Part shown: in pieces, positions 44,353 through 55,255 of the stretch
Numbering within the stretch: the first letter of the stretch is position 1
How the letters are laid out: each line of letters opens with the position of its first letter
Made by a program: the position numbers and the translations under genes
Notes under the pieces: model-generated
What the model was told of the DNA's origin: nothing
The model's input: the letters and a program-made list of their open reading frames with translations, nothing else
The model's database searches: none
NCBI GenBank assembly: GCA_026122225.1
Contig: JANEZZ010000463.1
Span: 310,001-374,000, forward strand
Direction: 5' to 3'
Source: Heloderma charlesbogerti
Taxonomy: Eukaryota; Chordata; Lepidosauria; Squamata; Helodermatidae
DNA length: 64,000 nt

Positions 44353-45295
44353 CTTCTCTCCTTGATGCAGAAGCACTCCTGGAACACCAGTGGACACATC
44401 AATGACAAGAGTTTATGGAGATGCAAGAAGTGGCTACAATGGCAGGGTGGGATGGGGTGGGGTGGGGGGCAACAATTCCTCACCCCAGTCAGCAAGTAGA
44501 GGCAATGGCTTTCATAAAGACAGCAGATGAGAAATATGCATTTTCCACACTAAGTGGCCTAATGTGGGCAATCAATACCAAAACCAAAAAAGAAGCTGCA
44601 ATAAGGAGCACAACCATCCACAGTAGAGTCTTCGACATATGGCTACAATACGTCCCACTGGCCAAAAACTAGGCTCTCCTGTGTTCTTTTCCTTTCCTTC
44701 CCCAGGATAATGCTCTTTTCCTCAGGGAAGGGAGAGATGGGTACAAGGGCAAGTGATGGCTAAGCTGGATTTTCAAGAGATCAAAATGAACACTTGAAAC
44801 TCCTACTTGATTTTGGGGGCAATCAACATTACTGTTGGAGACTATAATGGATATTGCCATTAGTGCATTGTCTGCCTGTCACTGTAAGCAAGTCATTCTC
44901 TTGAACAGGGGACATACATTCTAGCACCATAGTCTATTAAATCTATCAATTCCTCCTACTGCCTCTTCATTTCAACCACTCACACCTATTATTTACTAAA
45001 TGCCCAGCCCAGCCACTCCATCAACTACAGGCAGGCTGGAGCGGTGAAGAGTGAGCAACTAAGGAAAGGAGCAGGACGAAGAATTTTAACAACACACACA
45101 GAATAGATCCAAGATGGACAATAAATGATTAACTTTACAACTGCAGTTTTTTCCTCTTTTGCTACATAATGCAAGGTTGACCATATACATGCCTTACTTG
45201 TACAGAAAAATCTGTGAACTGCAGGGCTCCCTGTGGTTCTCTACCATTCATATCCCTTCTCAGAGCAAGTGGTAATTCTCACATTACATGGATGT
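44353..45295. other. 5' flank or intron 1, no recognised feature
   Basis: The sequence is complex, with a GGGATGGGGTGGGGTGG stretch near 44450. No exon or repeat family is seen. Confidence 0.45.
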
Positions 45296-45440
45296 CATAG
45301 AATCATAGGGTTGGAAGGGGCCTACAAGACCATCAAGTCCAACCCCCTGGTCAATGCAGGAAGCCTGATTCCCAGGTGGTCTACCATCCAAGTACTAACC
45401 AGGGCTGACCCTGCTTAGATTCCGAGATGAGACGCATCCA
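45296..45440 (-). mobile_element. 5S rRNA-headed SINE with a CR1 tail
   Basis: Reading the minus strand, 45440 to 45365 matches the 3' two thirds of 5S rRNA: CTAAGCAGGGTCAGCCCTGG and TTAGTACTTGGATGGTAGAC, then CACCTGGGAATCA. These carry the A-box, intermediate and C-box regions of the internal 5S promoter. At 45362 it switches to TTCCTGCATTGACCAGGGGG and TTGGACTTGATGGTCTTGTA, ending TATGATTCTATGAC, which is the 3' end of the lineage-B CR1 at 42220-42308. A 5S head on a LINE tail is the hallmark of SINE3-type elements. The first part of 5S is missing or decayed. A target duplication is not evident. Confidence 0.8.
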
Positions 45441-45992
45441 GCCCTTTGCTCGTGTCTTTTCCGAGGCAGGGACGACATTCTAGGGTGTACATTTCTTTAC
45501 AATGCAATTACAAAAGCAGTCCTGAGAATTAATGTGTCAAGTCAGCAGTTAAACCTTATTCACCAATTTTAGCTAGAATGGAAGTATCCAGCATTGCCTT
45601 CTGCCTACTGAGGCTAAAATCTGAGTTACTCAGTAATAGCCCATGCTTTAAAATGCAGTGGTTACCTGTTCAAACTTCCCCAGACATTGCAACAGCCCAT
45701 GTCTTTTTGAGTGTAACAGGCCCACTGGGTAAATCAGGATTTTACTACCATCAAAGGCATTTTAACAAAGTCTCACTATTACCAGATCCTATAGGAAAAT
45801 TCAGGTGGCTTTATTTAAGAGGTACTTGGATAACTTTACAAAAATTAGTTTGAAACTTCCTTCCTTCACAAATGAAGATAAAGGAGTGTCACTTTCAGGG
45901 AGTTTTACTGCAGCATTATAACCTCCTTGGGAAAATGTGGTTTTAGAAATGTCAGTATTATATGGCTCCACATATATAATAGACTTTGACCT
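45441..45992. other. 5' flank or intron 1, no recognised feature
   Basis: The stretch contains decayed sequence with an open frame at 45578-45853 that has no recognised domain. The part ending CAGGTGGCTTTATTTAAGAG may be an old LINE piece. Confidence 0.35.
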
Positions 45993-46382
45993 ATTTCATA
46001 CGATTAAATAAGCCATGGTTTGTTAACCGTGGGTTGTTTGCGAGTGAGTGAACTGACTAGCTCCCGACTGCTCACCTGCTTCCAGTGCACTAAACAACCC
46101 ACTCCCTGGGCTGTTCTGTGTGACAGGCAAACGCGGAATTCTGGGTTGTCGGGGTAGAACAACACAGAGTTACAACCCAAGAATAAAATCTGGGTTGTTT
46201 CTCCCTCAACAACCCAGAGTTCCAGGTTTGGATGTCACAGGGAACAACTCAGAGAGACGGAGCATCCCTGGGATGGTCAGTGCACCAGAAGTGGGCAAAT
46301 GGTTGGCAGCCAGTAAGCTCGCCCCCGCACGCTCCCAAACAAGCCATAGTTAACAAACCATGGTTGTTTAATCATGTGAAGT
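45993..46382. mobile_element. Non-autonomous DNA transposon with about 38-base TIRs
   Basis: The left end reads ATTTCATACGATTAAATAAG and CCATGGTTTGTTAACC; the right end read inward gives ACTTCACATGATTAAACAA and CCATGGTTTGTTAACT. The inverted ends agree in about 80 percent of positions. The 390-base interior is rich in AACAACCC/GGGTTGTT words, partly self-complementary, and encodes no transposase. The target duplication is unclear, so the superfamily is left open. Confidence 0.6.
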
Positions 46383-46481
46383 GCATCTGTCTTTGTGTCA
46401 CTTTTGCTGTGTGACACAGCTAGCAAAAATCCATTCCAATGTAATAGAATCTGCTTTTGGGGTGTCAATCTATGATTTAAA

Positions 46482-46615
46482 CCAGTGGTGGAATGTGTGA
46501 CCCTCACTGTTGGACTGCAATTCCAATCAGCCCTAGCAAACATAGCCAATTGTGTGAGATAATGTGAGCTGCAATCCAACAATGTCTGGAGGGCCACACA
46601 TTCCCCATCTTTGCG
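46482..46615. mobile_element. hAT-like palindromic MITE
   Basis: Arms include GGAATGTGTGACCCTCACTG and, inward from the right, GGAATGTGTGGCCCTCCAGA, each followed by TGTTGGAYTGCA. It is of the same family as 30023-30158, with a decayed outer end. Confidence 0.6.
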
Positions 46616-47784
46616 TTAAACCCTGTCTTACGTTTAACTCCATACCAATTCCTGCAATACCCAAGAATTTCCTCAGTTTATGCTCTAAACCCATAGATAC
46701 AGGTGAATTCTAATTTCCTATGTATGGCAGGCCTCCAGGTATCTCACTGGCACTTCCTGAATAAATCACTACCACTTTCTCTGTGTTTAGATTAATGTTT
46801 TTTCCTGTCAAGGATACCAGAACCCAAATGCTCACTGTGAGAGTGTTTGGCTGGCAAGCTGGACATGCAAATCTGTATATTCTCACATAGACCACTGCAG
46901 CCAGTATTCACTAGGTGATCTAGGGCATCCCAAGAACTCATCACCTTGAAATAAGCCTTGTGGACTACATGACATTTGCAAGTTGATAAGAGTTAAGCGA
47001 GTTGAATAACGTGATTCACTTTGAAAAGCTTTGTGTATTGATTCAAACATTAGGCAGGCCACAATTCCCAAAGCAACACACTGACCTTCCTCTGTAAGCA
47101 GATGCCAGGAGTTATCATAAACTTCCTTGAACTCCATGCAGATGCATCATCTACCTTCAGTAGACCAGAATGACAGATCATATGACTTGCCCATTGCCAG
47201 AAGTACAAGGTGAGTTTTCTCTACCATTTTTGGTTATGTGGTGAGCCGTGGGCATTACTTCTAACAGATTGCTTTTAGCTTTTCTGGACACCCTTTTTGT
47301 GGACTCTGAAGAATATCATGAGCTCACATGCTTATACACTTATTTTCTCAACCCGTTCCCAGTATTTATTTAGTCATATTCCACTTCTTATGCATTTGAA
47401 GTCAGTTTATACTGGAATTCTATTTATATTTCTTCTCAAAGTGTTTATATATTAAAAACTCCATAATAAAACACTGATACATAAAATATTATGAGAATCA
47501 GATACTTTCTTCATGCATCTTTGATTTCCCTTACATGTAGCGCAATCCTAGGCATGAATAATCAGGTGTAACTGCTCAACAGAGTATACAGCCAGTCAAA
47601 TGAGGACAGGTTTCAAGCCATAATTCAGTTTGGGTCAGGAGAGCAACAGAATAATCTGAGGATATCTCCATATCACAGAGGAACTAGGTGAATGCATTAA
47701 TATGTGAAAGGGTACAAGCAGTTACAATGGCACATTAAGAATAGGCTTCAGCACGGCAAAATTTGAGGAGCCTCCTAACAGAGC
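46616..47784. other. 5' flank or intron 1, no recognised feature
   Basis: The sequence is AT-rich. GCGCAATCCTAGGCATG near 47540 resembles one end of the CAATCCTATG family without a partner. Confidence 0.4.
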
Positions 47785-47920
47785 AAGGATGGGGAATGTG
47801 TGGCCCTCCAGGTGTTATTGGATTGCAACTTCCATCATCTTTCACTACTGGCTATGTCAGCTAGGGCTGATGAGAGTTGCAGTCCAACAACATCTGGAAC
47901 ACTACATGTGCCTCATCCTT
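47785..47920. mobile_element. hAT-like palindromic MITE
   Basis: Left arm: GATGGGGAATGTGTGGCCCT, then CCAGGTGTTATTGGATTGCA. Right arm inward: GATGAGGCACATGTAGTG, then TCCAGATGTTGTTGGACTGC. The inner part reads AACTTCCATCATC and GATGAGAGTTGCAG. It is the same family as 46482-46615. Confidence 0.65.
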
Positions 47921-48084
47921 ACATTACTACCACACTGAAACTACAGAATGAGATGCACAAAACAAGATTGTGTAAGGACTGAATTTAAAAAATATATCTT
48001 TAGAAATTAGCACTGGAGTTTTAAAAATGTGTCAAAAATCAATACGCTTTTTTTTTTTTTTTAAGCCTCTAGGCACCTGGGATT

Positions 48085-48215
48085 TTTTAAGCCCCAAGTA
48101 TGCGACCTTGGGGGGGCTGGGGGGGGGCGACGGCCGACAGGAAGCTCTGGCGTGGGCTGGTCCATGAAGTCACGAAGAGTTGGAAGCGACTGAACGAATA
48201 AACAACAAACATGGA
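48085..48215 (+). mobile_element. RTE LINE 3' remnant, second copy
   Basis: After a poly-T run and spacer, the segment GACAGGAAGCTCTGGCGTGG, then GCTGGTCCATGAAGTCACGA, corresponds to RKLWRGLVHEVTK and ends GACTGAACGAATAAACAAC. It is the same truncated piece as 15401-15535, with a G-run expansion (48108-48127). It also ends with AACAACAAACA, like BovB. Confidence 0.72.
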
Positions 48216-49224
48216 TCTCTGGGTCTCAATATGTAGCTTTCTCTTAATGAGAAGTGTGAAAATATGTCTAGTTAACCTCCACTTACATGACAAGCAAATA
48301 TTAGTCACTCAGAAAGATACTGACCATTAGTATTGGCCAAGCAGAGCAATTACTACACAAACTGTGTTTTCAACATGATTAATTGATACAAGTCATTACA
48401 GTTTAGACCAACTGCTAGTATTGGTGCTCCAAGCACGGATCCTATGGCTGGAATATATGCTTTTTACAGTAGTTTAATTTCCTAAAGGAAACTCCAAGAG
48501 GTAATAAAATATAATTCAGGCATTTTCAAAGGAGTTGGATGCAATTGTAATGTTAAACCGATCATCTAGTTTATTTTGTGTCTTCTTTCTTTTTAAAAAT
48601 CCAGCTAGAAACAAACAGGAAAAACATGACTTCCAACCAAACATATCTAGTAACATTGCGCATTCTACCAAAGCAACATACTTTGTGAATGCTGGAATAT
48701 GACTCAAGGGGATTCACATTATAGTTTTTACGGAAGGTACTACTAGCCAGTCTGTGCCATCATAAAAACTTCTATTCATTTGTTTGACAGCCAAGGTCAT
48801 ATAAACAGATAAGCACATGTTGAGAGGCCAGGAAAGTTGACACACATTTCTGGGAAGGAAGCCTGTCTGTTTCTCCTGTGAGAAACCATATCCTGCCCAC
48901 ATCAGGCAAAAAGAATCAGAAACAACACTTGCCACTGGACATGTGCACATGCACACATTCGTAGCCTACAAATTAGAAAAAAAAATCCAGTTAAGAAATC
49001 AACCCATTTACAGTCTGGGAATCCAGTTTTGGAATTCTTGATAGCAAGCAGGTTAAAATTGTTAAAAGCAGCAGGATCATATCAAGCCAGAAATTATCTA
49101 ACCAGGTCCGAGCTGAAGAGGGCGTCTATTAAGTAGGTTCAGAGCAGAGCCTGAAACTGAAGATCTCAAAAATAAGACTGCCAAGGCTGTAATGGCTTTC
49201 CTTCCATCACCACATCTCTATTGC
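48216..49224. other. 5' flank or intron 1, no recognised feature
   Basis: About 1 kb of non-repetitive sequence. No exon with consensus splice sites is recognised on either strand. Confidence 0.45.
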
Positions 49225-52200
49225 CACGTCACTGAGGGACATATTCTGGGTAATAAGACATCCTTGTTGGTGTGGCCAATGCTCTTGTCGAAGCCTTGGT
49301 CACTCTGTGGAATGCAGAGATGACTAAGGCAGCTGACACAAGTACACCCAAGCACCTTCTCCCTCTGAGAAGAGCCCAGGCAGCTCCTTGGTATACACCT
49401 GAGCAGAGGGCGATGAAGCAAAAGGGAAGAAGGCTAGAACTCAGGTGGAGGAAGACTTGAACACATGTTAGAGCTCATTATCAAGCCTACTCTGGTGGTA
49501 ATGAGGCAAAGAGTTCCTTTCCACCACCACTGCATCTTCTCAGGGTCAACAAGCGGAGCTTTTGTTAGTGGTTCACTGCCTGCTGCAATCTGGGCCAGGA
49601 AGACTTCAGCAAAGCTTTCAACAAAGTGCCCCATGACATCTTGATTAGCAAACTAGCTCAAAGTGGGCTAGATGAAACAACGATCCGGTGGATCAACAGC
49701 TGGCTACAGAATCAGACTCAAGGAGTGCTTATCAATGGGACCTTCTCAAACTGGGGAGAGGTAACAAGCGGGGTACTGCAGGGCTCAGTCCTGGGCCCAG
49801 TGCTCTTTAACATTTCTATTAATGACTTAGATGATGAGGTAGAGGGAATGCTGATTATATTTGCAGATGACACAAAATTGGGTGGGATAACTAATACCCC
49901 AGAAGACAGAAACAACATTCAAAGTGATCTTGATAGACTAGAGCGCTGGGCAGAAAACAACAGAATGAAATTTAATAGAGATAAATGCCAAGTTCTGCAC
50001 CTAGGAAAAAGAAACCAAATGCACAGTTACAAGATGGGGGATATGTGGCTCAAAAATACTACAAGCAAGAAGGATCTTGGAATTGTTGTCGATCACAAGC
50101 TGAATATGAGCCAACAATGTGATGTGGCTGCAAAAAAGGCAAATGCTATTTCGGACTACATTAATAGAAGTATAGCTTCCAAATCATGCAACATACTAGT
50201 TCCCCTCTACTCAGCACTGGTTAGGCCTCATCTGGAGTACTGTGTCCAGTTCTGGGCACCACACTTTAAGAAGGATGCAGACAAGCTGGAAAGGCTTCAG
50301 AGGAGGGCAACAAGGATGATCAGGGGACTGGAAACAAAGCCCTATGAGCAGAGACTGAAAGAACTGGGCATGTTTAGCCTTGACAAGACTGAGGGGAGAT
50401 ATGATAGCGCTGTTGAAGTACTTGAAAAGTTGCCACAGAGAGGAAGGCCGGGATCTCTTCTCAATCATCCCAGAGTGCAGGACACAGAATAATGGGCTCA
50501 AGGTACAAGAAGCCAGATTCCGGCTGAACATCAGGAAAAACCTGACTGTTAGAGCAATACAACAATGGAACCAGTTACCTAGGGAGGTGGTGGGCAGTCC
50601 CACACTGGAGGGATTCAAGATGAGGCTGGACAGCCATCTGTCAGGGATGCTCTGACTTGGATTCCTGCATTGAGCAGGGGGGTGGACTCGATGGTCTTAT
50701 AGGCCCCTTCCAACCCTACTGTTCTATGATTCAATAAGAAAGATGGTGGAACCTTTGGTAGCACGCTGTGACAAGCTTATGTGACACTTTGAAGATAATG
50801 TTGTTCAAATCCATCACAACTTGGACACCACAGTTACTGTAGTTCCTTTAGTAGAGGTGTCCAGAACACCAACTGGTTTAGGTTTATAGAGTTTCAGTTG
50901 TTGAGGCCCAAGTATGTGGAGAAAGTGGTTGGCCAAGTCCAGCTGACCACCTGTGTGCTTGACCCTTGCCCTTCATGGCTTATTACATCTAATAGGGAGG
51001 GAATATTTGGCTGAGTCCAGGTGCTACTGGCCTCTTTAAAGGTGACAGTAATTAGGCCACTCCTGAAGAAGCCTAACCTGGACGATGTTAACAACTACCG
51101 GTTCACTGCCATCCCCTTCCCAAGCAGATGTTCAAGCAGATGGTTGCCAGTCAACTCCAGACACTATTAAATGAAACTGATTATCTAGACCAACCTCAAT
51201 TGGGTTTCAGGCCTGGTTTAGAAATGGAGACTGACTTGGTCAGCCTGTGGGATGACTTTTGTGAAGAGAGGGATGGGGGAGTGTAACCCTTTTGATTCTC
51301 TTGGACCTCTCAGCAGCTTTCGATACCATCGACCATGGTATCCTTCTGGATAGGTTGTCTGGCTTGGGATTTGGAGGCACTGCACTGCAGTGGTTCCGCT
51401 CCTACTTGGATGGCGACTCCAGAAGGTGGTGCTAGGGGATTATTGCTCTGTCCCTTGGCAGTTATGCTACAGGGTTCCACAGGGCTCTATTTTACCCCCT
51501 GTGCTGTTTAACATCTACACTGAACCACTGGGGATGTTATCCAGAGATGTGGGCTGAGGTATCACCAATATTTAGATAACACCCAGCTTTTTCTCCTTTT
51601 CATCAAAGCCAGGTGAGGCAGGCGATGCTCTGTATCAGATTCAATCCAGACAAGATAGGGGTACTGTTAGTGTGTGGTTCATCTGCCCATCTTAAGTTCA
51701 ACCTGTTCTAGGGGAACCTGCAGTTCCCCTAAAGGATCAACTTCGTAGTCTGAGGGTGCTCTTGAACCCAGCATTGTCACTGGATGCACAGGTCTTGTCT
51801 GGATTACTGCAATGCGTTATACACGAGAGTGCCATTGAAAATGGTCCAGAAACTTCTGCTGGTCCAAGATAGGGCAGTAAGATTGTTAATGATATGAACA
51901 TATTACAACAGTACTTTGTGATCTGCACTGGCTTCCAGTCCATTTCTGAGCCCAGTTCACAGTACTGGTATTAGCATTCAGGGCCCTAGAAAGCATGGGA
52001 CCAGAAAGATGGTCTCCTCCCATATATACCTGCCCTAAGATTGCCTTCAGATGTCCTCCTCTGGGTGCCCCCACCAAATGAAGTGATACAGGTGGCTACT
52101 AAAGAGAGGGCCTTTTCAGCTATTGCATCCCAGTTGTGGAATGCCCTTCCCAAAGAAGGTCTTCTGGGATCTTAGTTGTGGTCTTCTTGGCACCAGGTGA

Positions 52201-52400
52201 AATCTTTTTATTCTCCCAGGCATTTAATTCTTCAGTTTTTATTGTTTTAAATCCATTGTTGTGTCTTTAGATCCTTGCACTGCTGCTGGTTTTTACTTTG
52301 GTTTTATACTGTGTTTTTGTCATGTTGTATTTTATGGTTTTAACTGTTGTGCAATGCCCAGAGAGCTTTGGCTCTTGGATGGTAGGAAAAAGGAATTAAT
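49225..52400 (+). mobile_element. L2-type LINE, interrupted by a CR1
   Basis: The left part (49225-49603) matches the pre-RT linker seen at 12245-12720. The right part (50733-52400) resumes with RT blocks ([28 protein letters not shown]), the C-terminal region and an L2 tail with CCCAGAGAGCTTTGGCTC and a TTAATAAATATAT end. The catalytic YADD position reads TATTTAGATAAC (YLDN), and stops are frequent, so the copy is old. The CR1 at 49604-50732 splits it. Confidence 0.82.
49604..50732 (+). mobile_element. CR1 LINE (lineage B), 5'-truncated, inside L2
   Basis: The segment starts at the first catalytic-Asp block of the RT (FSKAFNKVPHD) and runs through FADD (IIFADDTKLGG) and the C-terminal domain to GTTCTATGATTC. 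A 5-base deletion near 50385 shifts the frame after FSLDK, where the sister copy reads SLEKRRLRGDM. The closing frame QEARFRLNIRKNLTVRAIQQ ends with LSGML near 50655. It is about 90 percent alike to the CR1 at 37.6-42.3 kb by eye. Confidence 0.92.
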
Positions 52401-53414
52401 AAATATATATATTTCTGTCTCCACAGTCTTGCTCACCCAGGCCACTTCTGTAATCCCACCATTAAACAATTGCTGGACACTCTGTGCATAAAATTGATCA
52501 CATCCTGTGCAACTTAGCTATTAGTGTTGAGCAGAGCCAAAGCTAAATGTGTCATTGACAATATCTCCTTGCGTTTGCTTGGATTAATTTCAGTCTGTTT
52601 CCTTTTCAGATGGCAACAGAAGGCATGGGGAAATGCATGCAATCGTATGTACTTTGGATCTTTGCCCATCATGGATGGTTCTGGCCCTGTGTAGTATTTA
52701 ATTATAAGTGTATTCTTGAGAAGAAGGAAAAGCTCTAAATGAAGCAGCAATCAGGCCCATTTTGGGTGGGTGGGAGAGGTTTTCACTGACAATTGAAAAA
52801 CATACAGATTTCCAGCAGTCTCTTTCTGAATAATTTGATAGAACGTGTTGTTGCTTGCTTCAACACTCCAGGCAATTCTGGATGGAGCACCAGTTCCAAC
52901 AAACTTCTTGCCAGGTTTTGGGGACAACACTGCTTTGGCAGCTATGAGAGCTGTTTTTCATTAAAGAATGGACAGGGAAAACCATACTCTCCTGATCCTA
53001 GCTCGACCTTGCAAAACTTCAGACCACTCGAGAGAACTAGCAGCCATTTGTAACTGAGGGCACAGCCCCCAATGTTTTTAAATCGGCTGTTTGTTTTAAG
53101 TTGTGAATATATTTTAAGTGGGATTTTATTTTTGTTTTACTGACATTTTATAATTATATTAGCTCCTCTGAGCACCTTGATTAGAGTTAGTAAGTGTGGC
53201 AAAAATTTATTGCATTAAATAAATGTGTTGAATCATCCAGAGGAGTTGAGTTATTTATTCTAAGAACTGTATGGCTGGGTAGCAGCAAATGGCTGGCTTC
53301 TCCATTCAACCCTACAAAGCACTAAGGCACCAGAAACACACCTTTCTCTGTCCAGAGGGGTGGTGGAAGAGAATAATGCATCACCCCACAATCAAAGACG
53401 GGTAGCTATGTATG
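52401..53414. other. 5' flank or intron 1, one decayed LINE tail
   Basis: At about 53085-53225 a T-rich region with GAGCACCTTGATTAGAG and an ATTAAATAAATG end looks like an old L2-group 3' end. The rest, including an L2-like remnant near 52500-52700 (TTGCCCATCATGGATGG), is unassigned. Confidence 0.4.
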
Positions 53415-53797
53415 GCTGCATTAAGACATTGTGCCAAAGCACTCTTTACATCCAAGCAGGTCAACTGAAATACCATAGTTTGCAACAGGCGATCAAACCC
53501 AGATATCAAACCACAGTTTGAAGCTGGCTTGCAAAGCAGAATGTATGCTAACTGTGGTTTTCTGTTATGCCCCAAATTCACAAACGACTGATAAATCAGA
53601 ATTATGGGTGTTGCTTCACTTCAAGAGGCTGCTTCACAATGGAGACAGAAGTGAACTTACAAAGCAGATTAGAGCAGATGGAAAAGCAGACAGCCATTGT
53701 TTGAATGTTGTGCATTTGGAAGCTTAAACCATGGTGTGAGTTCTTAACTATGAGTGGCACAAGTATTGGTTTGGCACGATGTTTGAATTAAGTCAGC
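53415..53797. mobile_element. Non-autonomous DNA transposon with GTGCCAAAC-type TIRs
   Basis: The left end reads GCTGCATTAAGACATTGTGC and CAAA; the right end inward reads GCTGACTTAATTCAAACATC and GTGCCAAA. About 383 bases lie between. The interior shares TTCAAGAGGCTGCTTCACAA and GGAGACAG with the element at 58796. No transposase is encoded. Confidence 0.55.
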
Positions 53798-54919
53798 AAG
53801 GTCAAAGTGATTCCAACGCACTTTAAAACTATGTGCCATGCTTACCACCCCTAACTCAGGGGTGAGGAGTTACAGGCCAGAGGTTTCCCATTCCAGCCCT
53901 AACTCTAGGATCAAATTTATACCAAAGTGGAACATATAATCAGATTCTACAGTTACAAATTATTCATTCTGTAAAAGCCTGCGGGAACATAAGCTCTGGG
54001 ATCCATGTACTATATTCAGATTGAATGGGTCTGGGGTGTCAAAACCAATGTGCAAGAAATTATCACTTTTTCTGAAGTGTTTTTTCCTCTCCTCTTCTTT
54101 CCCTGATCTTCATAGCTGAATAATTATCTGTTTTGTAAGACAAAACAAGTAAGATTTAACCTTCAGGGCAATAGGTATTAGAGCAATAGTCCCTTGAGTT
54201 CTTTCATTAGATTTTCTAGCAATCCCTCTAAATTGTAGAATGGTCACTCATGTCGCCATTGTGAAACCAATCTATTCACTTGCTTGTGATCAAGACAAAC
54301 ATGAAAACTATTTGTGGCCAGTTACTAGGAGAACAAATGAACGTTTAAAAAGATGTAGTCCTCGATCAAGAGACAGACAGTGTACATTTTTCAAGCGTTA
54401 TAGAACTGCAATCCTGGTTTGCAAGCAGCAGAGCCAGTGATCTTTCAAACAAAAGCCAATTCACTTCTCACCCACTTTTATGGCACACAGTGTCTTATCT
54501 ACAAGAACACCTGAAAAGTCCGCCTTACAGCATTTACTCAGGTTCTCAACTAAACTTGATTCTCAGCAACTCACAAACTCATCTGTGGACTTCACACAAT
54601 AAATTTGCCTCAGAGAGCTGTTTCTCCTGCCAGACAACACTGACCTGTCCAGCAGGTTCTCACACACCTGTAACACTCCACCATATGCAGGGATAGGTCC
54701 TGAAAAAAGCTGGTTACCTTTTTAAAGTGGTAGAAACACTTCGCACTTCTGGACCACAGGGACATGAAACAGCAATTCCAGCCTTTCCTGACCCCAATTA
54801 GGGACCTTCTACACGTTCCCCAAATAACTTGAAAGTCAACCTCCATCGTAACACTTGGTCTAGCGGTTTCATGTGTTGGACATGATCTAGGAGGCCTGAA
54901 GTTATGGTTATGGTAGATT
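53798..54919. other. 5' flank or intron 1, no recognised feature
   Basis: The sequence is AT-rich and complex; no exon or repeat was recognised. Confidence 0.45.
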
Positions 54920-55085
54920 GCTCAAAGTTGTTTTTAGATATATGCTGTCTCCGTGTATACTGTTTGTATGTTTTATCTAAATGGTTTTTAAACTTTGTAT
55001 ACTGTATTTTAATTTTTTTAAATCATTGTAAACCGCCCAGAGAGCTTTGGCTATGGGGCAGTATAGAAATGCAATAAATAATAAT
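54920..55085 (+). repeat. L2-type LINE 3' tail
   Basis: ATTGTAAACCGCCCAGAGAG, then CTTTGGCTATGGGGCAGTAT and AGAAATGCAATAAATAATAA, is a short L2 3' end with the conserved hairpin, truncated upstream. Confidence 0.8.
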
Positions 55086-55134
55086 AACAACTCCTCACAT
55101 CCCTCAGTCTTGCCAGGAAGCTTACTGGAAGGCC

Positions 55135-55255
55135 TGGAGCAAATATCTATTAGCATAGCCTATCTCATAGGATTGTTATGAGAACACCATGAAATCACTT
55201 CAGGAACACTGCCTTGAGCTCTTTAAAGGAAAGACAGGGAACAAACATAACCACC
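55135..55255 (+). repeat. MIR-like SINE fragment
   Basis: AGCCTATCTCATAGGATTGT, then TATGAGAACACCATG, matches the MIR-type body (ACCTCACAGGGTTGTTGTGA). The 3' part has CTGCCTTGAGCTCTTTAAAG. The tRNA head is missing. Confidence 0.6.

Noticed and set aside
45363..45440. 5S rRNA gene
   Set aside because: The first part of 5S is missing or decayed, there is no terminator, and the 3' side joins a CR1 tail. It is retroposed.
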